A stretch of DNA of 64,000 nucleotides from the NCBI GenBank assembly GCA_021841585.1, contig JAKBUS010000004.1:1-64000 (forward strand), in the 5' to 3' direction. The stretch is from Pseudomonadota bacterium (lineage in GTDB: Bacteria > Pseudomonadota > Gammaproteobacteria > Acidiferrobacterales > Acidiferrobacteraceae). Made by a program: the position numbers and the translations under genes. Below are positions 20,044 to 29,170 of this stretch, in pieces; within the stretch, counting starts at the first letter, position 1, and every line of letters begins with the position of its first letter. The notes below the pieces were generated by a model, which saw only the letters and a program-made list of their open reading frames with translations, ran no database searches and was not told the DNA's origin.

Positions 20044-20089
20044 TAATATGCCCCATATATCCACCAAATCGACATAATATGGCCTATAT
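20044..20089 (-). promoter_or_regulatory. Paired 15-bp operator-like repeats upstream of hipB module 1
   Basis: TAATATGCCCCATAT (20044-20058) and TAATATGGCCTATAT (20075-20089), 13/15 identical, 31 bp apart. Confidence 0.65.
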
Positions 20090-20205
20090 ACGAGTCACAT
20101 TAACGGAATGGACCTAAGTAATCAATTACTGACTCGTACAGGGATCAGATCGCTATGATTCGCGTCGTATAGGGGGATTCATGGCGGTCAACACGAAAAA
20201 AGCCG

Positions 20206-20365
20206 GAGGATCAGCCAGTTAGAAGTGAAAATCCAGCGCTTCACGCCATTGTTCTGGTCTCGTGATCACCGATTCTGGCGCACGGACCCGAAATGATCAC
20301 GATCGATCAGAATCCGTGATCACCATCAATCAGAATGAGTTATCACGAGAGGCCAGAAAACGCAC
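20206..20365 (+). repeat. Copy 2 of the dispersed GTGATCAC repeat
   Basis: GAAAATCCAGCGCTTCACGCC...GTGATCACCGATTCTGGCGC...TGATCAC...GTGATCACC...TATCACGAGAGGCCAGAAAACGCAC, homologous and co-oriented with 7747-7883. Confidence 0.85.
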
Positions 20366-20607
20366 CAGTCGGGGATCGCCGGGCCAAAGGATCAAGGCGT
20401 GCCATGATGGCGCCATACTCCGGACTCAGTGAGGCATTGGGCGGTGTCCGCAAAAAGGTCCTAGCCGACCGTGTTTTGAATAAATGGGGCGGAACGCTTG
20501 GGCGAAATACGCCCGGAGGCTCCATCGGATACTGTGACTACGCTCACTTGCTTTATTGTTTTCTTTTTTAAGAAATATTCTTGGCAATCAATGCTTCTTT
20601 CATAATA

Positions 20608-20675
20608 TTTCTCCTATGCAAGAAAGTATTGACAAACTGCTAACAGTCGCCTGATACTTTCTCGTACAGGAGAAA
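20608..20675 (+). promoter_or_regulatory. Promoter with two palindromic operators for hipB module 2
   Basis: TTGACA (20629-20634) and GATACT (20653-20658). Palindromes TTTCTC-CTATGC-AAGAAA (20608-20625) and TTTCTC-GTACAG-GAGAAA (20658-20675). Confidence 0.7.
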
Positions 20676-20677
20676 TT

Positions 20678-20971
20678 ATGGCTCGCACGATCACGCCAAC
20701 CCCGTTGCCAAAAAAACCGACAATTGCAAGCGTCGCGGAATTTGGTGCCTTCGTCCGTAGCCTGCGCACCCGGCACGGTCTTCGTATTGATGACGCCGCG
20801 GCCCTCTGCGGCGTCTCGGTCGCGTTGCTGTCGGCGCTGGAGAACGGTAAACCGCGTGGCGTAGGCCTGGATAAGGCGTTGCGGATCGCCGACCAACTGG
20901 GGCTGGCACTGCTTGCCGTTCCGCAAACGACCCTGCGCGAGACATTGGCCTGCTTGGAGCATAAGGAATGA
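20678..20971 (+). CDS. hipB: XRE-type HipB-like antitoxin (module 2)
   Basis: HTH FVRSLRTRHGLRIDDAAALCGVSVALLSALENGKPRGVGLDKALRIADQLG. ATGA overlap with the following hipA. Confidence 0.9.
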   Translation: MARTITPTPLPKKPTIASVAEFGAFVRSLRTRHGLRIDDAAALCGVSVALLSALENGKPRGVGLDKALRIADQLGLALLAVPQTTLRETLACLEHKE

Positions 20972-22293
20972 CGAGCCATCGTCTCGCTGCCTGGGTAGAC
21001 GGCCGACGGATGGGAACCCTCATCTACCATGACGACACTGGGCGATTCGCTTTTGACTATGCCCTCGAGTGGGTGACCTTTCGATCGGCGTTTCCCCTCT
21101 CCCCCGCCCTCCCTCTTGAGAGTCCCAAGCCAGTTATCGACGAACACCATTCCGTTAGCGTGCGCCGTTTCTTTGAAAACCTTCTGCCGGAAGGCAAAGC
21201 GCTGGACGACGCCGTCGCTGCACACCGGCTCTCCAAGGCCAACCTCTACGGCCTGCTGCTTGTTCTCGGCCGGGAAAGCACGGGTGCGGTGAGGCTGCTT
21301 CCGGAGGGCGTCCCGCCCGAACAGGTCCCCGATTCCAGGCGCGAGGTGACCTTAGAAGAGCTTGCCGAACGGATCCGCAGCCGCACCCATGAGCCCTTTA
21401 ACATTTGGGACGGACGGGCACGGATGTCGATTGCCGGATACCAGGATAAGCTCGCGGTCTATACGGACCGGAACCGCCTCTACCTGGTGGAGGGGCGGCT
21501 TGCCTCGACCCATATCCTCAAACCGGAGCCGTTAAGCCCAAACCTCCCCTTTCTTGTCGCCAACGAACACTTTTGTTTACGGCTGGCCGGAGCCCTCGGT
21601 CTCCCGGCCACCGGCGTTGCTATCTTGCGGGTACCCGAACCAGTCCTTGTGGTCGAACGCTTCGACCGCCAACGACGCGATGACGCAGTCCAACGCCTGC
21701 ATGTCATCGATGCCTGCCAAACGTTGGATCTGGCAACAAGCCACAAATACGAACGCAATTTCGGTAGTGGTCGGGACGTAGCGCACATCCGCGACGGGGT
21801 TGGCATCGAGCGGCTTTTTTCCATCGCCAATCTTGCCATCGCCGCCGCACCCATGCGCCTTGGTTTGCTGCGCTGGACTTTGGTCCAGTACCTTATCGGC
21901 AACTCGGACGCCCACGGAAAGAATGTCTCGTTCTTTGTCGAGCCCGGTGGCCTGCGTTTGGCGCCTTTGTATGATCTGGTCGCGGCCTGCGTCTATCCTA
22001 AGGTCGACCATGAACTGGCCATGGCGATAGGTGACGAATTCGATATCACCAAGGTGCGCGCCTACGACTGGGCCGAATTAGCGGCGCACTGCGGCCTGAT
22101 TCGCCGACTGCTCATTCGGGAGATGACCCGCATGGCTGGGCGTCTGCGCAAGGTCTTGCCCGAACTACAACGTTGGCCCGGCTACACTCAGGATGAACGA
22201 ACGATAATCGACCAGATTGCTCGATTCGCGCTTAGCCAGTCTGATCGCCTTCAAGTCGACGCCAAGTTGCTGCCCAAGGTTGTTCTCGACTGA
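20968..22293 (+). CDS. hipA: HipA-family kinase toxin (module 2)
   Basis: RMSIAGYQDKLAVY, THILKPE, YLIGNSDAHGKNVSFF, LRLAPLYDLVAA. Confidence 0.93.
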   Translation: MTSHRLAAWVDGRRMGTLIYHDDTGRFAFDYALEWVTFRSAFPLSPALPLESPKPVIDEHHSVSVRRFFENLLPEGKALDDAVAAHRLSKANLYGLLLVLGRESTGAVRLLPEGVPPEQVPDSRREVTLEELAERIRSRTHEPFNIWDGRARMSIAGYQDKLAVYTDRNRLYLVEGRLASTHILKPEPLSPNLPFLVANEHFCLRLAGALGLPATGVAILRVPEPVLVVERFDRQRRDDAVQRLHVIDACQTLDLATSHKYERNFGSGRDVAHIRDGVGIERLFSIANLAIAAAPMRLGLLRWTLVQYLIGNSDAHGKNVSFFVEPGGLRLAPLYDLVAACVYPKVDHELAMAIGDEFDITKVRAYDWAELAAHCGLIRRLLIREMTRMAGRLRKVLPELQRWPGYTQDERTIIDQIARFALSQSDRLQVDAKLLPKVVLD

Positions 22294-22309
22294 TGCCGTG
22301 TGCGACGAC

Positions 22310-22587
22310 CGAGACATTCATCCCTATGGTGGCAGCACCGCAGCCCTTCTAAAGCGAGTTGCTCAGCTGCTGGGCGCCATGAGCGAAGGCCGCCGTCTTG
22401 TATTGACGCCGACCGAACAGAAGTTCACAGCGGGTGGGCCGGCCAATTTTCTCAATGTCTCCCGTCCGTCCTTGCCTTGCCTACGCGGCGAGGGTGTCGA
22501 TAAGCGCCATGGCGCGCGCTTGCGGCGACGACCGAATCGAAGCCGCTACAACGGCGCGCCTTGGATCTGATCGACCAGCTGGTGATG
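22310..22587 (+). pseudogene. Degraded excisionase-like HTH antitoxin remnant
   Basis: AALLKRVAQLLGAMSEGRRLVLTPTEQKFTAGGPANFLNVSRPSL resembles HTH antitoxins paired with PIN toxins. A plausible C-terminus (RRALDLIDQLVM*) is in another frame. Confidence 0.5.
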
Positions 22588-22699
22588 TAGTCAAAAAGCA
22601 GCCACCGGATTTCCGCAAAAAGGCTTGGATGCCAAGGGAAATCTCTTCGGGGCTAGCAGTTTCGGTATTCCCGACGGGTCTGCTACAGGCTGGATTTTA

Positions 22700-22775
<76 letters not shown>

Positions 22776-22824
22776 ATGGTGGTGGGCCGCTACTATAACC
22801 TCTGGACCGAAGGAAATGAAGGCT

Positions 22825-23259
22825 TCACGCGACGCGATCCGCCGACGACCGCAGCCGCACGATCACTTCCACCCCCTCCACCTCGGTACCCTGGGGGAGC
22901 GGCGGGAGGCCCGCGACCGACATCGTGCGCTCCTCGATATCAAAGAGCTCGCCGGTCTCGGTATTGTAAAAATGGTGGTGCGGCGAGGTGTTGGAGTCGT
23001 ACACCACGCGCGTGGGGTCTATCACCACCTCGCGGATCAGGCCCTTCTCCGCAAACACACCGAGGGTATTGTAGACCGTGGCCTTGGAGACATGCGCCCC
23101 ATCCCGGTTCACGAGCCGAAACACGTCCTCGGCCGTAAGATGTATCCGCCGATACACGAGGAGCCTCGCGATCTCGATGCGCTGGACCGTGGGATTGATC
23201 CCATGGGTTCGCAAGAGGTCGGCAAGATCGCGGCTGGTGTGATCCTGGTAGCCCTTCAC
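22825..23259 (-). CDS. Fur-family transcriptional regulator
   Basis: LLRTHGINPTVQRIEIARLL, HLTAEDVFRLVNRDGAHVSKATVYNTL, HHHFYNTETGELFDI. Likely GTG start at 23259. Confidence 0.9.
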   Translation of the reverse strand: MKGYQDHTSRDLADLLRTHGINPTVQRIEIARLLVYRRIHLTAEDVFRLVNRDGAHVSKATVYNTLGVFAEKGLIREVVIDPTRVVYDSNTSPHHHFYNTETGELFDIEERTMSVAGLPPLPQGTEVEGVEVIVRLRSSADRVA

Positions 23260-23269
23260 AGATGCTATC

Positions 23270-24379
23270 TTAGCACAGCCCCGCCGCTCCCGTCCCCGAC
23301 GGTCGATCAAGTCCGTAAGCGGCCGGATCCAGGGCCGGATCACGCCCCAGCGCGAGGTCCGCCCCTAGGCGGGCGGACGCGGGCGCGAGCACGATACCGT
23401 TTCGGAAGTGCCCGACATTCATGAACAGCCCACGGATCTCCGGGTGCTCCCCGATGTAGGGGACCCCTTCCGGCGACGACGGGCGCAACCCGGCCCATTG
23501 GTGGGTCACGGGATAGCGGGCGAGTTCCGGCAGGATGTCGTGCGCGGCCTTCAACAGGTCCTCGCGCGCGGCCTCGGTCGTCTCCTTCGTAAAGCCCACG
23601 CTCTCCATGGTGCTGCCGACCAGCACCACCCCGTCACGGCGCGGCACGAGGTAACGGGCACCCTTCAAAATCATGGGCGAAAGGAACCCTGGAGGCGCCT
23701 GGATCACAAGCATCTGGCCCCGCATGGGCCGCACCGGCAATGACAGCCCGTAGGGCTCCAAAAGCGGCCGGCTCCAGGCCCCAGCACACACGATCACCCG
23801 CGAGGCGGCGACGGTCTCGCCGTTGACCACAAGCCCCGTCAACCGCTCCCGGTCGCGCGTAAAGCCCTCGACCGTGGCCTTTTCATGCACCACCGCGTTG
23901 AGGGCGCGCACGGCGGCAACCAGGGCGCGCAGGAGGCGCGGGCTGCGGACATGAGCGATGGCCGGCATCCATAGGCCGGCCCCGTCGATGCCATGGCCGG
24001 GGCACACCTCGGCGAGATCCCGGGACTCGAGGGGCCAATCGAACCGCGCCGCCCACTGCTGCGCCTCGGGCGCCTCATCGAGACCCACGCGCATGAGGCC
24101 CGATGGGGTCCATTGCGGATCGATACCGGTCGCCTCGGCAAGGCCTTGGCAGAGGGCCGGATAGGCCGCCATGCTGGCCTGCGCAAGGCGCGTGACCGCA
24201 TCCGGATAACGCCACGGATGCAAGGGAGACAATATGCCGCCGGCCGCCCACGACGCTTCGTGGCCGACGGTGCCCTGCTCGAACAGCCGCACCTCATGAC
24301 CGGCCATGGCCAGTTCGCGGGCGGTGAGGAGGCCTATGACGCCGCCTCCCACGACAACAAGGGGATGGGTTCGCACCAC
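23270..24379 (-). CDS. thiO: Glycine oxidase ThiO-like FAD-dependent oxidoreductase
   Basis: VVVGGGVIGLLTARELAMAGHEVRLFEQ, ASWAAGGILSPLHPW, THQWAGLRPSSPEGVPYIGEHPEIRGLFMNVGHFRNGIVLAP. Confidence 0.85.
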   Translation of the reverse strand: MVRTHPLVVVGGGVIGLLTARELAMAGHEVRLFEQGTVGHEASWAAGGILSPLHPWRYPDAVTRLAQASMAAYPALCQGLAEATGIDPQWTPSGLMRVGLDEAPEAQQWAARFDWPLESRDLAEVCPGHGIDGAGLWMPAIAHVRSPRLLRALVAAVRALNAVVHEKATVEGFTRDRERLTGLVVNGETVAASRVIVCAGAWSRPLLEPYGLSLPVRPMRGQMLVIQAPPGFLSPMILKGARYLVPRRDGVVLVGSTMESVGFTKETTEAAREDLLKAAHDILPELARYPVTHQWAGLRPSSPEGVPYIGEHPEIRGLFMNVGHFRNGIVLAPASARLGADLALGRDPALDPAAYGLDRPSGTGAAGLC

Positions 24380-24461
24380 AACATTCTCACAATTAAGGGC
24401 CCCTCCACGAAAGCTTGGCTTCCGGGGAGGGGCCGACTAGGGGCGTGGCCTTGCGGGCCCT

Positions 24462-25406
24462 TTACGATTGCCGCGCCGCGCTCCCGCGCTTCAGGGCCTT
24501 GGGGAGCGAAAACACCACGGTCTCGGCGGGCCCCTCCTCTTCCTGTACCAAGCGCGCACCCCATTCGCCCAGGCGCCGGATGACTGCCTGCACGGCATGC
24601 TCCGGGGTGGAGGCGCCGGCCGTGATCCCTACCGCCTCGCTGTGCGCAAACCACTCACGCTCCAGGTCCGCCGCGCCATCGACGAGATAGGCGGGGATAC
24701 CCATGCCGGCGGCGAGCTCGCGCAGACGATTGGCGTTCGAGCTGTGTGCCGAACCCACGACCACCACCACATCGCAATGCCGCGCCAGCGCGCGCACCGC
24801 GTCCTGGCGGTTTTGGGTCGCATAGCAGATATCATCGGTGCGCGGCCCGCAGGCCGATGGAAAACGATGGCGCAGCGCCCCTATGAGGCGCGCGGTGTCC
24901 TCGACGGATAACGTCGTCTGGGTCACATAAGCGACATGCTCGGGGTCCTTCACCGGCACCGAGTCGAGATCCTGTTCGGTCTGCACCAAATAGACGCCGT
25001 CTGTCACCTGCCCGAGTGTCCCTTCGACCTCCGGGTGCCCTGCATGCCCGATCAGCAGGCACTCATAGCCCTCCCGGCGCCAGCGTATGACCTCCTTGTG
25101 GACCTTTGAGACCAAAGGACAGGTGGCGTCGAACACGGTCAGTCCGCGCGCGCGCGCCTCCTCGGAGATAGAGCGCGCAACACCGTGGGCACTGAACACC
25201 ACGCGCGCCCCACGGGGCACGTCGGCGAGACTCTCGACGAACACCGCGCCTTGCGCACGCAGGTCCTCGACCACCGTCTTGTTGTGAACCACCTCGTGAC
25301 GCACATACACGGGCGGCCCGAACTCCTCCAGCGCACGCCCCACCGTCGCTATGGCCCGCTCGACACCCGCGCAGAAGCCCCGCGGGTTTGCGACATAAAT
25401 CCTCAT
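24462..25406 (-). CDS. ispH: 4-hydroxy-3-methylbut-2-enyl diphosphate reductase
   Basis: [52 protein letters not shown]. Confidence 0.96.
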   Translation of the reverse strand: MRIYVANPRGFCAGVERAIATVGRALEEFGPPVYVRHEVVHNKTVVEDLRAQGAVFVESLADVPRGARVVFSAHGVARSISEEARARGLTVFDATCPLVSKVHKEVIRWRREGYECLLIGHAGHPEVEGTLGQVTDGVYLVQTEQDLDSVPVKDPEHVAYVTQTTLSVEDTARLIGALRHRFPSACGPRTDDICYATQNRQDAVRALARHCDVVVVVGSAHSSNANRLRELAAGMGIPAYLVDGAADLEREWFAHSEAVGITAGASTPEHAVQAVIRRLGEWGARLVQEEEGPAETVVFSLPKALKRGSAARQS

Positions 25407-25423
25407 ATCCGCCCCTCGGGCGC

Positions 25424-25861
25424 TCAATGGCCCCCGATCGCTACGATATCGACTTCGAATACCAAATCGTGGCCGGCGAGCGGATGAGTGAAGTCCACCT
25501 CGACCCCACCCTCCGTCACCGCCATCACCTGGCCCATGGCCTCGCGACCATCAGGAAGTGTAAAACTAAACGCCATGCCCGGGATGAGATCAACGTCCAC
25601 CGGAAAGTCCGTGCGCGGCATGATCTCGCGGGCCCCGCTATCGCGTTCCCCGTAGGCGTCGGCGGCGGCCACGAAATACCGCCCGCGCTCACCGACGGCG
25701 AGCCCCACGAGACAGCGATCGAGGCCGGGGGGGAGATCCCCTCCCCCCACCACGACCTCCCATGGGGCCTCGCCAGGCGCCGTGCCCTCGACTTGCGTCC
25801 CGTCGGCAAGCGACAGCGTGAAACGCAAGGCGACCCGCGCGCCGGCCTGGATGCGCTCCAT
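25424..25861 (-). CDS. fkpB: FKBP-type peptidyl-prolyl isomerase (SlpA/FkpB-like)
   Basis: [52 protein letters not shown]; sits between lspA and ispH. Confidence 0.88.
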   Translation of the reverse strand: MERIQAGARVALRFTLSLADGTQVEGTAPGEAPWEVVVGGGDLPPGLDRCLVGLAVGERGRYFVAAADAYGERDSGAREIMPRTDFPVDVDLIPGMAFSFTLPDGREAMGQVMAVTEGGVEVDFTHPLAGHDLVFEVDIVAIGGH

Positions 25862-25868
25862 CGCCGCC

Positions 25869-26348
25869 CTACCTCCTCTCCGGGGCCGCCGTCGCGCGCC
25901 GCGAGACCCACGCGTCTATGGCAAGCAGCACCGCGCCCACGGTAATCGCGCTATCGGCGAGATTGAACGTGTACCAGTGCCAGGAACCGATATGAAAGTC
26001 GATAAAATCCACGACCTCTCCCAGGCGCACGCGATCCGCGAGATTACCGGCAGCACCCCCCAGGACCAACATCAGGGCCACCACGGTCAACCGGTCGCGC
26101 CGTCCCCCACGCACGAGGAATATGACGATACCGGCGACGATCGCCACCGCCACCGCGATAAAAAAGGCGTTCTGCCACCCGCTTGCGTTGCTCAAAAACC
26201 CGAACGCGGCCCCGCGATTGTAGACCAGGACCAGATTCAGGAAACTCGTCACATGCACGGATCCCCGCGACAGATAATGGACCGCCTCGGCCTTGCTCCA
26301 TTGATCGAGCACAAATACCGCGACCGCGATCAGGAGATAACCCAGCAT
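25869..26348 (-). CDS. lspA: Lipoprotein signal peptidase
   Basis: VFVLDQWSKAEAVHYL, VYNRGAAFGFLSNASGWQ, LGGAAGNLADRVRLGEVVDFIDFHIG. Confidence 0.95.
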   Translation of the reverse strand: MLGYLLIAVAVFVLDQWSKAEAVHYLSRGSVHVTSFLNLVLVYNRGAAFGFLSNASGWQNAFFIAVAVAIVAGIVIFLVRGGRRDRLTVVALMLVLGGAAGNLADRVRLGEVVDFIDFHIGSWHWYTFNLADSAITVGAVLLAIDAWVSRRATAAPERR

Positions 26349-29170
26349 TAGGCGTACCTCCGCGCCCTGGGACTGCCGGCAAGCGTATCGTGGCAGCGCG
26401 CGCAGAGCGCCGGGTGATCCGCGAAGCGCCCGACCTCAGGCCTATGATGCCAGCAGCGCGCGCACTTGGCATGAGGGGAAGGCTTGACGACGATGCCGAG
26501 ATCCGCGCGCGCGGTGGCAACCGCGGCCTCGGGGCGTGGATCGGCTTCATGCACGCGGGCATCCGATGTGATGAAGATATAACGCAGTTCGTCTGTCAAT
26601 TCGGCAAGCTGCGCGTGCAGCTCGGGCCCCGCATAAAGGTCGATCTCGGCGTCCAACGACGATCCGACCGCCCCGCTGACCCGCAGCCGCTCGAGCTCCG
26701 GTCCCACCGCCTGACGCAAGTCGAGGAGCAAGGACCAGAACGCGAGATCCACGGAGGCCTCGCTGGAAACCTCCATGTCATGCCAGGTATTCAAAAAGAC
26801 GCTCGCCGCGCGCTCGCCCGGCATGTACCGCCACACCTCTTCGGCGGTAAAGCTCAAGATCGGCGCCATATGGCGCACCAGGACCTCGAGCATATGCCAC
26901 AAGACAGTCTGCGCCGAGCGCCGCTCGCGGCTAGACGCGGGCGAGGTGTAGAGCCGGTCTTTCAGTACATCGAGATAAAAGGCGCCGAGATCGACCACGC
27001 AAAAATGATGCAGCCGCTGATAGACGATATGAAACTGGAAGTCCTCGTAGGCCTCGCGCAGCGACCGGTCGAGGTCGGCGGCGCGCGCCAGCGCCGCGCG
27101 GTCCAACGCCAGCAGCTCCGCGGGTGCGAGCGCATCGCGGTCGGGGTCGAACCCGGCGAGATTGGCAAGCAGGTAGCGCGCGGTGTTCCGCAACCGCCGG
27201 TAGGCCTCGGTGATGCGCTTTAGAATCTCCGGCGACAGCGACATCTCGGCGCGGTAATCGGTGGCCGCGATCCATAGCCGCAGGACATCGGCCCCCAGGG
27301 TCTTTGTGATCTCCTGGGGCTCGATGCCGTTGCCACGGGATTTCGCCATCTTCTGCCCTTCGGCATCGACCGTGAACCCGTGTGTCAGCACCGCCTTGTA
27401 GGGAGGCTCGCCGGAATCCGCGACCGAGGTCAAAAGCGATGACTGGAACCAGCCGCGATGCTGATCCGAACCCTCCAGATAGAGGTCCGCGGGATGCGCA
27501 AGATCCGGCCGCACGGCCAGCACGCAGGCATGCGTCGAGCCCGAATCGAACCACACATCCAGGACATCGCGCACCGCCTCGTAATCCTCGGCCTCGGCGC
27601 CGAGCCACGCCGACACCGGGCGCTCGAACCAGCCGTCCACGCCCTCGGCCTCGATCACGCACGCGACCTCCTCCAGGAGCGCATCGGTGCGCGGATGCAG
27701 TTCACCGGTCACCTTGTGCAGGAAGAACGGGATGGGCACGCCCCACACGCGCTGGCGCGAGATACACCAGTCGGGGCGACCGGCGACCATCTGCGCGATG
27801 CGCTGCTCACCCCAGCCCGGCATCCAGCGCACCCGGCCGATGGCCGCCAGGGCATCGGCGCGCAGATTCGCGGCCTCGAGCGAGATGAACCATTGGGCGG
27901 TGGCACGGAAGATGATCGGCGTCTTGTGGCGCCAGCAATGCGGATAGCTGTGCGTGATGGTCTCCACCGCCCACAGCGCCCCGCGCTCGCGCAGCACCTC
28001 GACCAGACGCCGCGAGCCCTCGGCAACACCGAGACCCTCCACGAACGGGGTACCGGGCAGGAACCGGCCATCCGGCCCGACCGGGCCCTCGACCGGCAGG
28101 ACCTCGCCGCTTGCGCGCCCATAGGCGCGCGCCGCCTGATAATCCTCTTCGCCATGGGCCGGGGCGATATGCACAAGCCCCGTGCCGGCCTCGGTGGTGA
28201 CATGCGCGCCCTCGATCACAGGCAGCGTGCGGTCCAGGAACGGGTGGCCTAAGCGTAAACCGGCAAGCGCCGTCCCGCGCACATCAAGCCCGGTGGGCGT
28301 ATTCGCAAAACCATAGCGCGCCGCGACCGCGTCGGCCAATTCCTCGGCCACCAGCCAATAGTCGTCGCCGGAAGACAGGATTCGATAGGTGATTTTGCCA
28401 TTCACCGCCACCGCGCGATTGGCAGGCAGTGTCCAGGGGGTGGTCGTCCAGATCGGCAGGCGCACCGCGCCAGCGCGCGCCTCGACCCCCACGCGCCGCC
28501 AGAAATCCTCGGTGTCGATCACCGCGAACGGCACGTCCACCGCCAGTGAGCGGTGCTCGGCATAGTCGACCTCGGCCTCGGCCAGGGCCGAGCGGCAATC
28601 GAGACACCAATGCACCGGCTTTTCACTACGGTAGACGTGGCCACGCGCGCGGATGCGCGCAAGCTCGCGCACGATGCCGGCCTCGAACCCGAAATCCATG
28701 GTGAGGTAGGGGTGCGCGAAGTCCCCGAACACGCCTAAGCGGATGAAGTCGCGCTTCTGGCCTGCCACCTGCTTGGCGGCATAGTCACGACACGCCTTGC
28801 GGAAGGCGCGCGCGTCGACATCGCGTCCGCAGCGCCCCACGTCCTTCTCCACGGCAAGCTCGATGGGTAACCCGTGGCAATCCCACCCCGGGACATAGGG
28901 GGCATTGAAGCCGGCCAGGCCCTTGGCCTTGACGATAATGTCCTTCAAAACCTTGTTCACCGCATGCCCGAGATGGATGGCGCCGTTGGCGTATGGCGGA
29001 CCATCATGCAGGACATAGCGCGGGTGATGCGCGTGATAGGCGCGCAGCTGCTCATAGAGGCCAAGCGCCTCCCAGTCCTTGAGCTGCTCCGGTTCGCGCG
29101 CCGGCAGACTCCCGCGCATCGGGAAATCCGTATGCGGCAGATTGAGGGTATCTTTATAGTCCGCCGTCAT
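26348..29170 (-). CDS. ileS: Isoleucyl-tRNA synthetase
   Basis: HDGPPYANGAIHLGHAVNKVLKD, WVPG-type core, KMAKSRGN signature, C-terminal CARCW..CARC zinc motif. Confidence 0.97.
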   Translation of the reverse strand: MTADYKDTLNLPHTDFPMRGSLPAREPEQLKDWEALGLYEQLRAYHAHHPRYVLHDGPPYANGAIHLGHAVNKVLKDIIVKAKGLAGFNAPYVPGWDCHGLPIELAVEKDVGRCGRDVDARAFRKACRDYAAKQVAGQKRDFIRLGVFGDFAHPYLTMDFGFEAGIVRELARIRARGHVYRSEKPVHWCLDCRSALAEAEVDYAEHRSLAVDVPFAVIDTEDFWRRVGVEARAGAVRLPIWTTTPWTLPANRAVAVNGKITYRILSSGDDYWLVAEELADAVAARYGFANTPTGLDVRGTALAGLRLGHPFLDRTLPVIEGAHVTTEAGTGLVHIAPAHGEEDYQAARAYGRASGEVLPVEGPVGPDGRFLPGTPFVEGLGVAEGSRRLVEVLRERGALWAVETITHSYPHCWRHKTPIIFRATAQWFISLEAANLRADALAAIGRVRWMPGWGEQRIAQMVAGRPDWCISRQRVWGVPIPFFLHKVTGELHPRTDALLEEVACVIEAEGVDGWFERPVSAWLGAEAEDYEAVRDVLDVWFDSGSTHACVLAVRPDLAHPADLYLEGSDQHRGWFQSSLLTSVADSGEPPYKAVLTHGFTVDAEGQKMAKSRGNGIEPQEITKTLGADVLRLWIAATDYRAEMSLSPEILKRITEAYRRLRNTARYLLANLAGFDPDRDALAPAELLALDRAALARAADLDRSLREAYEDFQFHIVYQRLHHFCVVDLGAFYLDVLKDRLYTSPASSRERRSAQTVLWHMLEVLVRHMAPILSFTAEEVWRYMPGERAASVFLNTWHDMEVSSEASVDLAFWSLLLDLRQAVGPELERLRVSGAVGSSLDAEIDLYAGPELHAQLAELTDELRYIFITSDARVHEADPRPEAAVATARADLGIVVKPSPHAKCARCWHHRPEVGRFADHPALCARCHDTLAGSPRARRYA

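Noticed and set aside
26183-28252. Long plus-strand ORFs over lspA/ileS
   Set aside because: Shadow frames of ileS; no recognisable domains.
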